In this document: positions 51,201 through 59,472 of the stretch, piece by piece
Position numbering within the stretch: the first letter of the stretch is position 1
Layout of the letters: every line of letters starts with the position of its first letter
Source of the DNA: Jannaschia donghaensis
GTDB lineage: Bacteria; Pseudomonadota; Alphaproteobacteria; Rhodobacterales; Rhodobacteraceae
Length of the DNA: 64,000 nt
Direction: 5' to 3'
Assembly (NCBI RefSeq): GCF_001403795.1
Contig: NZ_CXSU01000012.1
Span: 1-64,000, forward strand
Notes under the pieces: model-generated
Seen by the model: the letters and a program-made list of their open reading frames with translations, nothing else
The model's database searches: none
Told to the model about the DNA's origin: nothing
Position numbers and translations under genes: made by a program

Positions 51201-51753
51201 GTCCGAAAAGGCCGATCTGGATCAGGCCGTGGCGGAATTGCGCGCCGGAATCGCCACCCTGAACAAGGAGGGGCGTCAGCGTCTGCTGGATGCGTTCGAT
51301 ACGGTAAACGCGAACTTCGGCACGCTGTTCAAGCATTTGTTCCAGGGCGGCGAGGCGCAGCTGGAGCTGGTGGAATCGGACGATCCGCTGGAAGCGGGGC
51401 TGGAGATCATGTGCCAGCCGCCGGGCAAGAAGCTTTCGACGCTTAGCCTGTTGTCGGGGGGGGAGCAGACCTTGACGGCGCTGGCGCTGATCTTTGCGGT
51501 GTTTTTGGCCAATCCGGCGCCGATCTGCGTGCTGGACGAAGTGGATGCGCCGCTGGACGATGCCAACGTAACGCGGTTCTGCGACATGCTGGACGAGATG
51601 ACGCGGCGCACGGATACGCGGTTTTTGATCATCACGCACCACGCGGTGACCATGGCGCGGATGGACCGGTTGTTCGGGGTGACGATGGTGGAGCAGGGGG
51701 TCAGCCAGTTGGTGTCGGTGGATCTGAAGCGGGCCGAGGCGCTGGTCGCGTGA
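48292..51753 (+). CDS. smc: Chromosome segregation protein SMC
   Basis: SMC dimers with ScpAB organise and segregate the chromosome. The 1153-residue protein has Walker A GPNGCGKS at 31-38, a head, two long Ala/Glu/Arg-rich coiled coils flanking a hinge at about 510-620, and at the C-terminal head the signature LSLLSGGEQTL (near 1050) and Walker B ICVLDEVDAPLDD. ATG at 48292 gives MRFSRLRLQGFKSF. Coiled-coil codon bias creates long false open frames on both strands here. Confidence 0.96.
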   Translation: MRFSRLRLQGFKSFVDPTDLVIADGLTGVVGPNGCGKSNLLEALRWVMGENRPTAMRGGGMEDVIFAGAASRPARNFAEVTLALDNSERTAPAAFNDADALDVVRRITRDAGSAYKLNGTDVRARDVQMLFADASTGAHSPALVRQGQISELINAKPQKRRRILEEAAGISGLYQRRHEAELKLNATVANLTRVDDVVEQLATQLATLARQARQAARYREIGTKLRHAEGLLLYRRWREAEEARAAAEATLRARFTDAATAERLAVAAETARAAAEAAMPPLREEEAVAGAVLQRLNVQRDTLTERETQAREAIRRLEARLAQLATDAAREGTLNTDAGETIARLAAEEMDLTEADAGQDAALAEAQAAAVEAGAVLATREEELSTLTEDLARLSARHQSVTRMAQDADARLIKIEDQAAAARDQAKAAQVTLGEVDGQAAEALAAQTLAQDAATAAEAGMVAAEAAREAAQDDEGRARTERAEAEGVANTLGAEATALAKLLARDSAEGEPLLDRVTVAPGFEAALGAAYGDDLRASEVGVSETEETGWAQMPPYDRVPPLPDGIDPIGPFVEAPDVMGRRLSQIGLVDAEQAAQMQPRLQPGQVLVSTEGDLWRWDGYRVSADAAPSSAALRLQQVNRLASLRQDLEEATSRADGTRAAHEALVLTLTRRKTAEADAREARRAADRALTEAGRRLAQAEGAKGTAASRLESAQMAVARYESEMLEAREAQREAEAARRALAPLEAARAALETIRTTVEAARMAMMARRAQADEVKRDAEARGRRMGQVVKDLASWRARLDSADRRLAELTEQRGAAQAELDAARVVPADLAAQRDALAGEIDRAQTRRAAASDALATAETTLRETTQATRDAERTAGEAREARARAEARMDAARETLAYAEGRIEEALDCTPAALLEVLDVDPESLPAAEAIEGQVNALKRQRDALGAVNLRAEEDAAEVAAEHDLLVSEKADLDQAVAELRAGIATLNKEGRQRLLDAFDTVNANFGTLFKHLFQGGEAQLELVESDDPLEAGLEIMCQPPGKKLSTLSLLSGGEQTLTALALIFAVFLANPAPICVLDEVDAPLDDANVTRFCDMLDEMTRRTDTRFLIITHHAVTMARMDRLFGVTMVEQGVSQLVSVDLKRAEALVA

Positions 51754-51829
51754 TGCCGCCGACCCCGCGGCGGTTGACGCAAACCGGGCTGCTGGGCCAC
51801 GCTGGCCCGACATCAGAAGGAACCGCGTG

Positions 51830-52294
51830 ATGAAGATGCTGTCGATCGCCGCCGTCGCGGTCTGTGCCGCCCGGATATCGTTTGCCCAGGATTTCGTTGC
51901 GGCGTCCGACCCCGAAGGCGTGATGCGTGCGATGCAGCAGGAAGGCTATCTCGCCACGATGGGGACCGATGACCTGGGCGATCCGAAAATCAGCTCCAAG
52001 GTTTCGGAGTCGAACTTTTCGGTGTTCTTCTATGGCTGCAACAACGCGACCGATTGCACGTCGATCCAGTTCTCCTCGGGGTATGACCTCGATATTCCGA
52101 TGAATGCCAAGCGCATCAACGACTGGAACCGCGAAAACCGGTTTGGCCGGGCTTTCGTCGACGATGAGGGCGACCCGTTCATCCGCATGGACATCGTATT
52201 GGCCGAGGCGGGCAACAGCACCGGCAGCTTTTCCTATAATCTGGATTTCTGGCGACTGCTGATCGAGGATTTCGAGGATTTCATCGACTGGTGA
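51830..52294 (+). CDS. Secreted YbjN-domain protein
   Basis: A 154-residue protein with a signal peptide (MKMLSIAAVAVCAARISFAQ) and a YbjN-like domain: PEGVMRAMQQEGYLATMG, CNNATDCTSIQFSSGYDL, INDWNRENRFGRAFVDDEGD. The two Cys in CNNATDC probably form a disulfide in the periplasm. Function unknown. The start is ATG at 51830, with an in-frame GTG three bases upstream; AAGGA precedes both. Confidence 0.75.
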   Translation: MKMLSIAAVAVCAARISFAQDFVAASDPEGVMRAMQQEGYLATMGTDDLGDPKISSKVSESNFSVFFYGCNNATDCTSIQFSSGYDLDIPMNAKRINDWNRENRFGRAFVDDEGDPFIRMDIVLAEAGNSTGSFSYNLDFWRLLIEDFEDFIDW

Positions 52295-52337
52295 ATGCGG
52301 GTTGGGTCCGGGGCCAGAACCGGATAGCTGCTGTCAG

Positions 52338-53114
52338 ATGAAATTGAACATAACCTCCCGCCTGTCGTATGTCCTGGAACGGCCTACCGATCTGTTGTTG
52401 CAGGTCGAATTGGCGCGAATCGCAGGTCAGACCGTCCTGAGCGATGCCCTGTCGACGACGCCGGTGCGCGACTTTGCCCGCATTCCGGCCGAAGGAGCGC
52501 TGGGCACCCGCGCCTGGATGGAGGCGGAGGGGCAGCTGGATGTCACCTACGAAGCGCAGGTGGAGGTGACGCGGCCCGACATCGACCTGACCGCCCTGGG
52601 GACGACATCCGTCAGATACCTGGGGGCGGAAGCGACTTCGTATCTGATGCCGTCGCGGTACGTGCCGTCGGACGAGTTCGAGGCGCTGGTGACGGATGAA
52701 TACAGTGGCCTGTCGGGCGGGGCGCTGATCGTGGCGGTCAGCGATTGGATCAGGGAGAGTTTCGTCTATGACGGCGAGGCCAGCACCAACACCACCACGG
52801 CGCGCGACAGCTACTTCGCGCGGCGCGGGGTTTGCCGGGATTATGCCCATGTGCTGATTGCGTTCGCGCGGGCGTCGGGCATCCCCGCGCGGATCGCGTC
52901 GGTCTATGCGCCCGATGTCGATCCGCCCGATTTCCATGCGGTGGCCGAAGTCTGGCTGGAAGGCGCGTGGCATTTGGTGGATGCGACCGGGATGGCCAAG
53001 CCGTCGCAGATGGCCGTGATCGGCGCGGGGCGCGACGCGGCGGAGGTGTCGTTCTTGTCGTCCTTCGGCTTTGCCGAATTCCTGCACCAATCGGTCGACG
53101 TCAGCCGCGCCTGA
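52338..53114 (+). CDS. Transglutaminase-like cysteine peptidase domain protein
   Basis: A 258-residue protein with an N-terminal beta domain (1-110) and a transglutaminase core: RRGVCRDYAH (Cys166), DFHAVAEVWL (His200), and LVDATGM (Asp215), forming a complete Cys-His-Asp triad. Members act as proteases or amidases on peptides or cell-wall components; substrate unknown. ATG at 52338; no signal peptide, so it is probably cytoplasmic. Confidence 0.87.
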   Translation: MKLNITSRLSYVLERPTDLLLQVELARIAGQTVLSDALSTTPVRDFARIPAEGALGTRAWMEAEGQLDVTYEAQVEVTRPDIDLTALGTTSVRYLGAEATSYLMPSRYVPSDEFEALVTDEYSGLSGGALIVAVSDWIRESFVYDGEASTNTTTARDSYFARRGVCRDYAHVLIAFARASGIPARIASVYAPDVDPPDFHAVAEVWLEGAWHLVDATGMAKPSQMAVIGAGRDAAEVSFLSSFGFAEFLHQSVDVSRA

Positions 53115-53128
53115 GAAGCACCTGATGC

Positions 53129-54070
53129 TCAGAACGTGAAAAAGTCGAACAGGGCGCGCGCGGCGGGTTGCAACAGCGCGGCACCACCCGCCAAGATCAG
53201 CGCGCCCGCCCAAGTCCGCCACAGGATTGCGCAGGCCCCGTCGATGTCGTCCGGTCCCGCATCCTTGCGCCCCGTCGGGTTCACCCACGGAAATTCGGTC
53301 GGCGTCCCGTCGTAGCTGCGCGGTCCGGCCAGCGACAAATCCAGCAACGGCGCGATCGCCGCTTCGGGCCAGCCGGCGTTCGGGGACCGGTGCTGGGCCG
53401 CGTCGTTCGGGACCCGGTGCCAATGCCGCAAGGCGAAATGCGACGCCAGCATGACGACCGCGGTCAGGCGGGCGGGGATCCAGTTGAGACCGTCGTCCAG
53501 ACGGGCGGCGGCCCAGCCGAAATCGGCGTATCGTTCAGTGCGATAGCCGATCATGCTGTCGGCGGTATTGACCAGTTTGTAGGCCAGCATCGCGGGCAGG
53601 CCGCCGATGGCGAACCAGAAGGCGGGGGCAATGACGCCGTCCGACAGGTTTTCGGCCGCGCTTTCCACGGCGGCGCGCGCGACCTGCGCTTGGGTCATGT
53701 CGGCGGTGTCGCGGCCCACGATCATGGCGACGCTGGCGCGACCTTCCGCGAGGGAGCGGCGCAGAGCATCCGCCACGGCGCGCACGTGATCCACCAGACT
53801 GCGCTGCGCCAACAGGATCGCCGCGCCCAGGATTTCGAGGAGGCCGAAATCGGGCACCAGCGCGATCAGCCAGCCAATCGCCAGCGCGGCGCACACCAGA
53901 ACCGCAACGACCGCGATGCCGCGCGCCCGCCGGTGCGTGCCGGTGTTGAATCGTACGTCGAGGGCGGCGATCGCTTCGCCCATCACGACGGCGGGGTGTT
54001 TGACGCGCGACCAGAGCCAATCCGGCTCGCCCAGAGCGGCGTCGAGGATCATGGCGATGATCAGCATCAT
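53129..54070 (-). CDS. cbiB: Adenosylcobinamide-phosphate synthase (CbiB/CobD)
   Basis: CbiB attaches (R)-1-amino-2-propanol phosphate to adenosylcobyric acid. The 313-residue membrane protein has the conserved [20 protein letters not shown] start, [12 protein letters not shown], the [19 protein letters not shown] motif, [18 protein letters not shown], and [13 protein letters not shown]. Start ATG at 54070 overlaps the cobC stop as ATGA. It closes a DUF1636-cobC-cbiB operon. Confidence 0.93.
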   Translation of the reverse strand: MMLIIAMILDAALGEPDWLWSRVKHPAVVMGEAIAALDVRFNTGTHRRARGIAVVAVLVCAALAIGWLIALVPDFGLLEILGAAILLAQRSLVDHVRAVADALRRSLAEGRASVAMIVGRDTADMTQAQVARAAVESAAENLSDGVIAPAFWFAIGGLPAMLAYKLVNTADSMIGYRTERYADFGWAAARLDDGLNWIPARLTAVVMLASHFALRHWHRVPNDAAQHRSPNAGWPEAAIAPLLDLSLAGPRSYDGTPTEFPWVNPTGRKDAGPDDIDGACAILWRTWAGALILAGGAALLQPAARALFDFFTF

Positions 54071-55002
54071 GTCAGCGCCTCCTCCAACTGCGTCCAACGG
54101 TCGGGATGTGGCAGACCCAGGCGGAGCCAGCGGGTCGAATACGGAAAGATGCGCGACCAGATGCGGGCGCGGGCCAGCCGGTCCTGGAACGTGGCGGCAT
54201 CGTCCACATCGTAGAGCCGAAACAGGGTCGTGCCGCCCACGACATGCCCGTGCGGGGCCATCAGCGCATCCAGGCGCTTCGCATCTGCGGCAAGGCGCGT
54301 GCGGGCGGCGTCGGCCCAACCCGGATCCGACAGGGCGGCGGCACCGATCCGAAGGGCGGGGCCGGAGACGGGCCAGGGACCGATGGCGTCGCGCAGCGGC
54401 GCGATCATATCGGGGTGGCCGATGGCGAACCCCAGACGAAGGCCGGCCAGACCCCAGAACTTGCCGATACCGCGCAGGACGATGGTGCCGGGCGACGTCG
54501 CGCGATCAGTGAACGGGCGATAGCCGCCGACGTCGAAGAAGCTCTCGTCGATGACGTTGAACTGCGTCTCGTCGAAATGGCTGTGCCCGTCGCGCCCATC
54601 GGGGTTGTTGGGATGGACGACGACCTGCGTTGCAGCCGGGCCGTTCGTGACCACCTGAAACCCGGCCTGCGAAAAGGCGGCGGCGTGTTCGTTGTAAGTC
54701 GGGCCGGCGATGCGGACGGGTCCGTGCGGGGCCAGCACCGGCACGCGTGCGATCAGGGCGGACGTGCCGGGCGCGGCCAGGAGTGCGGCCCCGTCGGGCA
54801 CATCCCAGAACGTGCGCGCGGCGCCCAGCAGGCGGTCCATCGCGCCGGTGTCGGGCAGGGCGGTCCAGTCCGACAGGGGGATTTCGGGCAACGGATAGGC
54901 GACGGGGTTGATACCGGTCGACAGGTCGAGCCAGTCCTCCGGCGGCCCACCCCACCGGGCGCGCGCGGCATCGAGGCCGCCGCCGTGGTCGCGATCCGGC
55001 AT
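54067..55002 (-). CDS. cobC: L-threonine-O-3-phosphate decarboxylase (CobC/CobD type)
   Basis: A PLP enzyme of 311 residues that makes (R)-1-amino-2-propanol phosphate for the cobalamin nucleotide loop. It has the family start [31 protein letters not shown], and the PLP lysine in [17 protein letters not shown]. It lies four bases after the DUF1636 gene and overlaps cbiB, which carries out the next step. Confidence 0.92.
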   Translation of the reverse strand: MPDRDHGGGLDAARARWGGPPEDWLDLSTGINPVAYPLPEIPLSDWTALPDTGAMDRLLGAARTFWDVPDGAALLAAPGTSALIARVPVLAPHGPVRIAGPTYNEHAAAFSQAGFQVVTNGPAATQVVVHPNNPDGRDGHSHFDETQFNVIDESFFDVGGYRPFTDRATSPGTIVLRGIGKFWGLAGLRLGFAIGHPDMIAPLRDAIGPWPVSGPALRIGAAALSDPGWADAARTRLAADAKRLDALMAPHGHVVGGTTLFRLYDVDDAATFQDRLARARIWSRIFPYSTRWLRLGLPHPDRWTQLEEALT

Positions 55003-55006
55003 CGGG

Positions 55007-55372
55007 TCAGTCGGTAAGCGGTGGATGACGGGTCACGAAATGTCCCTTGATCGGCAGGGGCCATTCACGGAACGGCACCACGCCGGTGTCCGCGGCGGCA
55101 TGTTTTGCGGCGTAATCGACGATGCCCTGCGCCGCCTCGGCCGTCGGATCGAATCGCCCCAGGGTGTAGTTCATCTTGCCCGCGCCCTGCACCGTGACGT
55201 TGCAGGCGTTGGTGCACCCCATCAGGCACGAATGCCGACGCGTCGCGACGCCGGGGGTGTCATGGGCCGCCGCTTCGATCAGCGCGGCCAAGGTCTCTCC
55301 GTCGGTCGCGCCAGATGTCGCATCCCAACCGTCGTGCTTGCAGGTGTCGCATATCGTGATCGTGGTGGTCAT
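55007..55372 (-). CDS. DUF1636 metal/iron-sulfur-binding protein of the cobalamin locus
   Basis: A 121-residue protein with a thioredoxin-like 2Fe-2S style Cys pattern: ICDTCKHDGW near the start and RRHSCLMGCTNACNVTVQ in the middle. DUF1636 proteins are found with B12 genes and are proposed to bind metal. ATG at 55372 follows GGAGAG. First gene of the minus-strand unit with cobC and cbiB. No riboswitch is seen upstream. Confidence 0.85.
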   Translation of the reverse strand: MTTTITICDTCKHDGWDATSGATDGETLAALIEAAAHDTPGVATRRHSCLMGCTNACNVTVQGAGKMNYTLGRFDPTAEAAQGIVDYAAKHAAADTGVVPFREWPLPIKGHFVTRHPPLTD

Positions 55373-55476
55373 CGGCTCTCCGGGGAAGATCGGGGTGGCG
55401 GTTGCCCACCGATAGACCGGGGTCCGGCGGGGGGCAATCGGCACGAAGTCGCGCGTCATTCGACACAAAAGCGCCT

Positions 55477-55491
55477 TTAACACTTCGTTAG
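55477..55491 (+). promoter_or_regulatory. CtrA-type box TTAA-N7-TTAG
   Basis: TTAA (55477-55480), seven bases, TTAG (55488-55491), one mismatch from the full CtrA site. It lies 65 bases before the ATG of the receiver-like protein, in a 184-bp intergenic region that separates it from the divergent cobalamin operon. Confidence 0.5.
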
Positions 55492-55556
55492 GTTTTGTGG
55501 TGCAAGTTTTGCCCCGGGAAGGGGTTCCTGCGGTGTTACCGCGAAAGGCAATCGAT

Positions 55557-55955
55557 ATGATTCGTCCTGGACCAATTGTTCTGGCCGTCGGCAAATGCTT
55601 TGTCAGCGAAGCCGAATATGACGCGGCGCGCGCCGCCCTGTCGGCCGAGCGGATGACCCTGATGCGGGCCGCCGATCAACATGGTGCCGCCCTTTGCATC
55701 TGCGAAGCGGACCCGGCGGTCGTGGTGATCGACCTGTCGCTGCGCGAGGGCAGCCCCCTCGCGGTCGCTGATTTCTGCAATTACCGCCGACCGCAGACGC
55801 CGGTGATCCTGCTGGGGGCTGGCAAGCTGATGGCAGACGGGTCGTTGTTCGGCCATGTCGGCAATGCGGCGGCGCTCATCTCGCACCAGACGCCCCGGCG
55901 CGATCTGCTGGCGCTGATCGCCTTCCACGCGGGACATCGAATGACCCTGGCCTGA
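55557..55955 (+). CDS. Receiver-domain-like protein, 132 residues
   Basis: A single-domain protein with a CheY-like alternating pattern: IVLAVGKCF strand, EADPAVVVIDLSLREGSPLA around the place of the phospho-Asp (Asp58-59 region), then RPQTPVILLGAGK. Acidic residues expected at the N-terminus of a receiver are missing (GK instead of DD), so it may be a pseudo-receiver. ATG at 55557; a longer start is unlikely. Its promoter has a CtrA-like box. Confidence 0.6.
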   Translation: MIRPGPIVLAVGKCFVSEAEYDAARAALSAERMTLMRAADQHGAALCICEADPAVVVIDLSLREGSPLAVADFCNYRRPQTPVILLGAGKLMADGSLFGHVGNAAALISHQTPRRDLLALIAFHAGHRMTLA

Positions 55956-55965
55956 TCGCGGCGCG

Positions 55966-56940
55966 TCAGCCGCGACCGTGCGGTGCCATCCAGTCGATGA
56001 CCGGGTTGATGGGGATGATCCGATGCGGATTTATCGTCTCGTGACTGTAGTGATAGTGGCGCACGATATGCTCCATGCCCACCGTGTCGGCGATGCCGGG
56101 CATCTGAAACAGCTCCCGCGTGTGACCCCAGAGGTTGGGATAATCGATCAGCCGCTTGCGGTTGCATTTGAAATGCAGGTGATAGACCGGATCGAAGCGG
56201 ACCATCGTGGTGAACAGCCGCCAGTCGGCTTCGGTCAGGATGTCACCGGCAAGGTAGCGGCGTTGGCCCAGCAGATCCTCCAGCCAGTCCATCGCGTCGA
56301 ACAGGGTCGTCACCGCCTCGTCGTAGGCCGCCTGGCTTGTGGCGAAGCCCGATTTATAGACGCCGTTGTTCACGTCCGAATAGACGCGGTCGTTGATGCG
56401 GTCGATTTCCGCACGCAACGGTTCGGGATAGAAATCCTGCGTGTCGCCCGTCAGCCCATCGAAGGCGGAGTTGAACATCCGTATGATCTCGGAGGATTCG
56501 TTCGACACGATCGTGCCCTGCGCCTTGTCCCATAGCACTGGCACCGTCACCCGACCGGACACGTCGGGTTTGGCACGGGTGTAGATGTCGCGCATGAAGG
56601 GCAGGCCGAACAGGCGGTCGCCCGTGGCCCCGTGATCGTCGGTCTGAAACGTCCAGCCATCGCTGAGCATGTCGGGGTGGACGACGGACACGCCGATCAG
56701 ATCTTCCAACCCTTTCAGTTTGCGAAAGATTAGCGCGCGGTGCGCCCAGGGGCAGGCGAGCGAGACATACAGGTGGTAGCGGTCCGCCTGCGCCGCGAAG
56801 CCCGCATCGCCCGATGGTCCGGCGCGTCCGTCCGGGGTGACCCAATTGCGGAAACCGGCCGTCGAGCGGACGAATTTGCCGCCCGAGGACTTCGTGTCAT
56901 ACCATGTGTCGTGCCATGTGCCGTCGACCAGCTGTCCCAT
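55966..56940 (-). CDS. Glutathionyl-hydroquinone reductase (ECM4/YqjG family)
   Basis: The 324-residue enzyme belongs to the Xi-class glutathione transferases that reduce glutathionyl-hydroquinones. It has the family's FRNWVTPDG region, catalytic Cys63 in LACPWAHRAL, NESSEIIRMFNSAF, and the C-terminal RFDPVYHLHFKCN and HYHYSHETINPHRIIP. Length and motifs are canonical. Start ATG at 56940; another ATG seven codons upstream is possible. Confidence 0.93.
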   Translation of the reverse strand: MGQLVDGTWHDTWYDTKSSGGKFVRSTAGFRNWVTPDGRAGPSGDAGFAAQADRYHLYVSLACPWAHRALIFRKLKGLEDLIGVSVVHPDMLSDGWTFQTDDHGATGDRLFGLPFMRDIYTRAKPDVSGRVTVPVLWDKAQGTIVSNESSEIIRMFNSAFDGLTGDTQDFYPEPLRAEIDRINDRVYSDVNNGVYKSGFATSQAAYDEAVTTLFDAMDWLEDLLGQRRYLAGDILTEADWRLFTTMVRFDPVYHLHFKCNRKRLIDYPNLWGHTRELFQMPGIADTVGMEHIVRHYHYSHETINPHRIIPINPVIDWMAPHGRG

Positions 56941-57038
56941 GAAGTCTCCCGGTGTCTGCAAATGTCACAGGAAAGGTAGACGGTTGCCGACGTGGGTAAA
57001 GCGACGGCGGCGCGCAGGTGCTGCGCGGTGATGCGGGG

Positions 57039-58124
57039 TCAGTCGAAGGTGCCCGCGACCCGCGCGCACACCATGAACGCGCGCGCCGTTCGGGTGTCGG
57101 CGAAGGCCATGATCTCCCGATCGGTGGCGATGTCGGCAAAGCGGGGAAACACCTGATCGAAGGTGCGCAGGAAGTGGTGGACGGCGTCGCGGAACACCGT
57201 ATCGTCCTTCATCCGCCCCGACGTCAGCGCAAGGGAGGAGCGGTCCTTGATCCCGCCCAGTGCCGCAACCTCCGCGCCGTGGGTGCCGTCGGCGAAGGCC
57301 CGCCACAGGACGGGATCGGCCCGGTGCACAGTCAGATCGTCCATATAGATGCCGTCCTGCGCCAGAAGCGTCAGCAGGTCCTGCGACGCGGTGACCAGGC
57401 GGGCGGTCTCATGGTGGCGCAGGGCGCGGCGCAGAACCTCGAACCCCTCCAGGTCGCGGTCATTGTCGGGGAAATTGAGCGCGCGCACGAAATCTTCGGG
57501 CGGGACCGGTTCGGCAAGCGGTTCCGTCCCGAGCGCCAGCGTGGTCTGCCGGGGCGGCGGCGCGGCCGGGCGGGCGGGGGCCGTCAGGACGGGCGCGGGT
57601 TCGGCCGGCCTTTGCAGGGCGGCAAGCTCCGCCGCCAGAACGGCATGGGCCGTGTCGAGTTGGGCGAGCCGCGTATCCAGATCGCGGCTGAGCGCTTCGC
57701 GCAACTCTTTCTGATGCGCCGCGTTGCTGTCGCGCATCGTGTCCATGGAAGTGCGCAGGCGGGCGCTTTCCTCGCGCATGGTCTGCGCCGTGCGCGCCGC
57801 CGACACCGCCACCCACACAAGGGCGACGGGCAGAAAAACGGCCAGGATCGTCGTCATCACAGACAGTGGGGTGGCCGGGGTGATCCGATCGGGGTCGCCC
57901 TGCAACGTCAGGAAAAACCACCCCACCAGTCCCAGCCAGGCCAGCGTGAAGACGAGGGCCGCGATCTCGATCGGGGAGGGGCCGACCGGGCGGCGCGTCG
58001 CGGTCGGGGCGTCCGACCCGCCCGGTCGCAACGTCAGACGTCGCCGGCGCAGCGGATTTTCAAGGTCGGGTGCGGAAGACGCGCGCGGTTCCGTCCGGAT
58101 ATCGGAGGGGGCGGTCGCGGACAC
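57039..58124 (-). CDS. Membrane-anchored coiled-coil protein of unknown function
   Basis: A 361-residue protein: a short basic N-terminus (RRRRLTLRPGG), two hydrophobic helices (about 50-110; IEIAALVFTLAWLGLVGWFF and a Thr/Ala-rich one), a coiled region with AARTAQTMREESARLRTSMD and LREALSRDLDTRLAQLDTAH, a Pro-rich linker, and a helical C-terminal domain. No family recognised. GTG at 58124 lies five bases after the greA stop, so it may be transcribed with greA. Confidence 0.68.
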   Translation of the reverse strand: MSATAPSDIRTEPRASSAPDLENPLRRRRLTLRPGGSDAPTATRRPVGPSPIEIAALVFTLAWLGLVGWFFLTLQGDPDRITPATPLSVMTTILAVFLPVALVWVAVSAARTAQTMREESARLRTSMDTMRDSNAAHQKELREALSRDLDTRLAQLDTAHAVLAAELAALQRPAEPAPVLTAPARPAAPPPRQTTLALGTEPLAEPVPPEDFVRALNFPDNDRDLEGFEVLRRALRHHETARLVTASQDLLTLLAQDGIYMDDLTVHRADPVLWRAFADGTHGAEVAALGGIKDRSSLALTSGRMKDDTVFRDAVHHFLRTFDQVFPRFADIATDREIMAFADTRTARAFMVCARVAGTFD

Positions 58125-58128
58125 GGGC

Positions 58129-58599
58129 TTACTTGTATTCGACTTTGGCGACTTCGTAGTCGCGGGTTCCGCCGGGCGTGCGCACCTCGACCGAGTCGCC
58201 GTCCTCCTTGCCGATAAGAGCGCGGGCGAGGGGGGATTTGATGTTGAGCAGGCCGTTTTCGATGTCGGCCTCCTGCTCACCCACGATCTGGTAGACCTTT
58301 TCCTGCTCGGTTTCCTCGTCGATGAGGGTCACCGTCGCGCCGAACTTGATGGAGCCGGACATCTTGGCGGGGTCGATGACCTCGGCCAGCGAAATCAGCC
58401 CCTCCAATTCCTTCACGCGGCCTTCGATGAAGGACTGCTTTTCGCGGGCGGAGTGATATTCGGCATTCTCCGAAAGGTCGCCATGCTCACGCGCTTCGGC
58501 GATGGCGCGGATGATGGCCGGCCGCTCCACCGATTTGAGTTGCTTCAACTCGGTCTGCAGGGCGCTGAGGCCCCGCGGCGTCATGGGAAATTTTTCCAT
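58129..58599 (-). CDS. greA: Transcription elongation factor GreA
   Basis: GreA stimulates transcript cleavage by stalled RNA polymerase. The 156-residue protein has the N-terminal coiled coil with [21 protein letters not shown] and a C-terminal FKBP-like domain ending [19 protein letters not shown] at 58599 is standard. Confidence 0.96.
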   Translation of the reverse strand: MEKFPMTPRGLSALQTELKQLKSVERPAIIRAIAEAREHGDLSENAEYHSAREKQSFIEGRVKELEGLISLAEVIDPAKMSGSIKFGATVTLIDEETEQEKVYQIVGEQEADIENGLLNIKSPLARALIGKEDGDSVEVRTPGGTRDYEVAKVEYK

Positions 58600-58679
58600 G
58601 AGGGTTCTCCTGCCGGGCGGTTCATGCGCCCGATGTTCTGGTTGCGCGAGAGACTATCACCGGCGCGCCAAGGCGCAAT

Positions 58680-58709
58680 GCCCCCGCCACGCGTTTCGCG
58701 AGCGGGGGC
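58680..58709 (-). terminator. Hairpin between the TauD gene and greA
   Basis: GCCCCCGC (58680-58687) and GCGGGGGC (58702-58709) are perfect 8-bp arms, with a nested CGCG-TTT-CGCG stem. It follows the dioxygenase stop on the minus strand by 35 bases. There is no T-run after it, so termination is likely but not certain. Confidence 0.4.
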
Positions 58710-58743
58710 GAAAGTATTGCAGGCCTGTGTCGGATCGGACCGG

Positions 58744-59472
58744 TCAGGCCGCGATCGGCACCTCGCCGGCGACCATGCCACGGTGCAGGACCCGGTCACC
58801 GACGACGGCCGAATGATCCGCCTTGTGCAGGGTGCAGCGGTTGTCCCAGATCACGATGTCGCCGTCCGCCCAGACGTGCCGCCATTCGTACGCAGGGTCG
58901 ATCGAATGGGCATAGAGCGCTTCGATCAGCGCCGCCTGTCGGGTGCCGTCGACGAGTTCGAGATCGACGCAGCGTTCGGGCGTCGACAGGAACAAGGCGG
59001 TGCGGCCCGACACCGGATGCCGCCGGAACAGGGGATGCCAGGTCTGCGTCGGGTCCGACACGCCGGTCGCCTTGTGCAACACGCGCGCGCCGCGCAGGCG
59101 CAGCTTGAGATCGGGGGACAGACGTTCGAAGGCATCGAACTGGTTGGTAAACACCGTCTCCCCGCCCGAAGCCGGGATCATCTCCGCCTTGAGCGCGGTG
59201 AAGGCGGGCGGGTTGGAGACATAGCTGGTGTCGGTGTGAAAGACGCTGCGTGGCGGGGTCTTGCGGCCCACGTTGGTGACAAAATTCAACTTGGGCTGCC
59301 CGCCCAGCGCCGGCTCCCCTTCGGTGAAGGTCAGCGGCCCCATCGCTTCGAGAAAGGTGACGAAGTCGTCGTCGCTGACACCTGCTCCTTCGATCACGAC
59401 GACGCCGTGGTCCGCCAAAGCCGCGAGCGCCGCCGTCGCATCAAGGGCGCAGCGCGCGGCCTGCCAGGTCAT
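58744..59472 (-). CDS. TauD/TfdA-family Fe(II)/2-oxoglutarate dioxygenase
   Basis: A 242-residue non-heme iron dioxygenase with the metal-binding HxD in SVFHTDTSY (His79, Asp81), a distal His in LHKADHS/VLHRG, and an Arg beyond it for 2-oxoglutarate. The start overlaps the stop of the upstream HAD gene as ATGA. Substrates of the family include taurine, sulfonates and many carboxylates; none can be chosen here. Confidence 0.87.
   Translation of the reverse strand: MTWQAARCALDATAALAALADHGVVVIEGAGVSDDDFVTFLEAMGPLTFTEGEPALGGQPKLNFVTNVGRKTPPRSVFHTDTSYVSNPPAFTALKAEMIPASGGETVFTNQFDAFERLSPDLKLRLRGARVLHKATGVSDPTQTWHPLFRRHPVSGRTALFLSTPERCVDLELVDGTRQAALIEALYAHSIDPAYEWRHVWADGDIVIWDNRCTLHKADHSAVVGDRVLHRGMVAGEVPIAA

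Noticed and set aside
48307-51813. Very long open frame on the minus strand opposite smc
   Set aside because: It mirrors the Ala/Glu/Arg-rich coiled-coil codons of smc; it has low-complexity Arg/Gln-rich translation, no ribosome site and no recognisable domain.
55373-55556. Cobalamin riboswitch upstream of the DUF1636-cobC-cbiB operon
   Set aside because: The gap is too short and lacks the conserved blocks.
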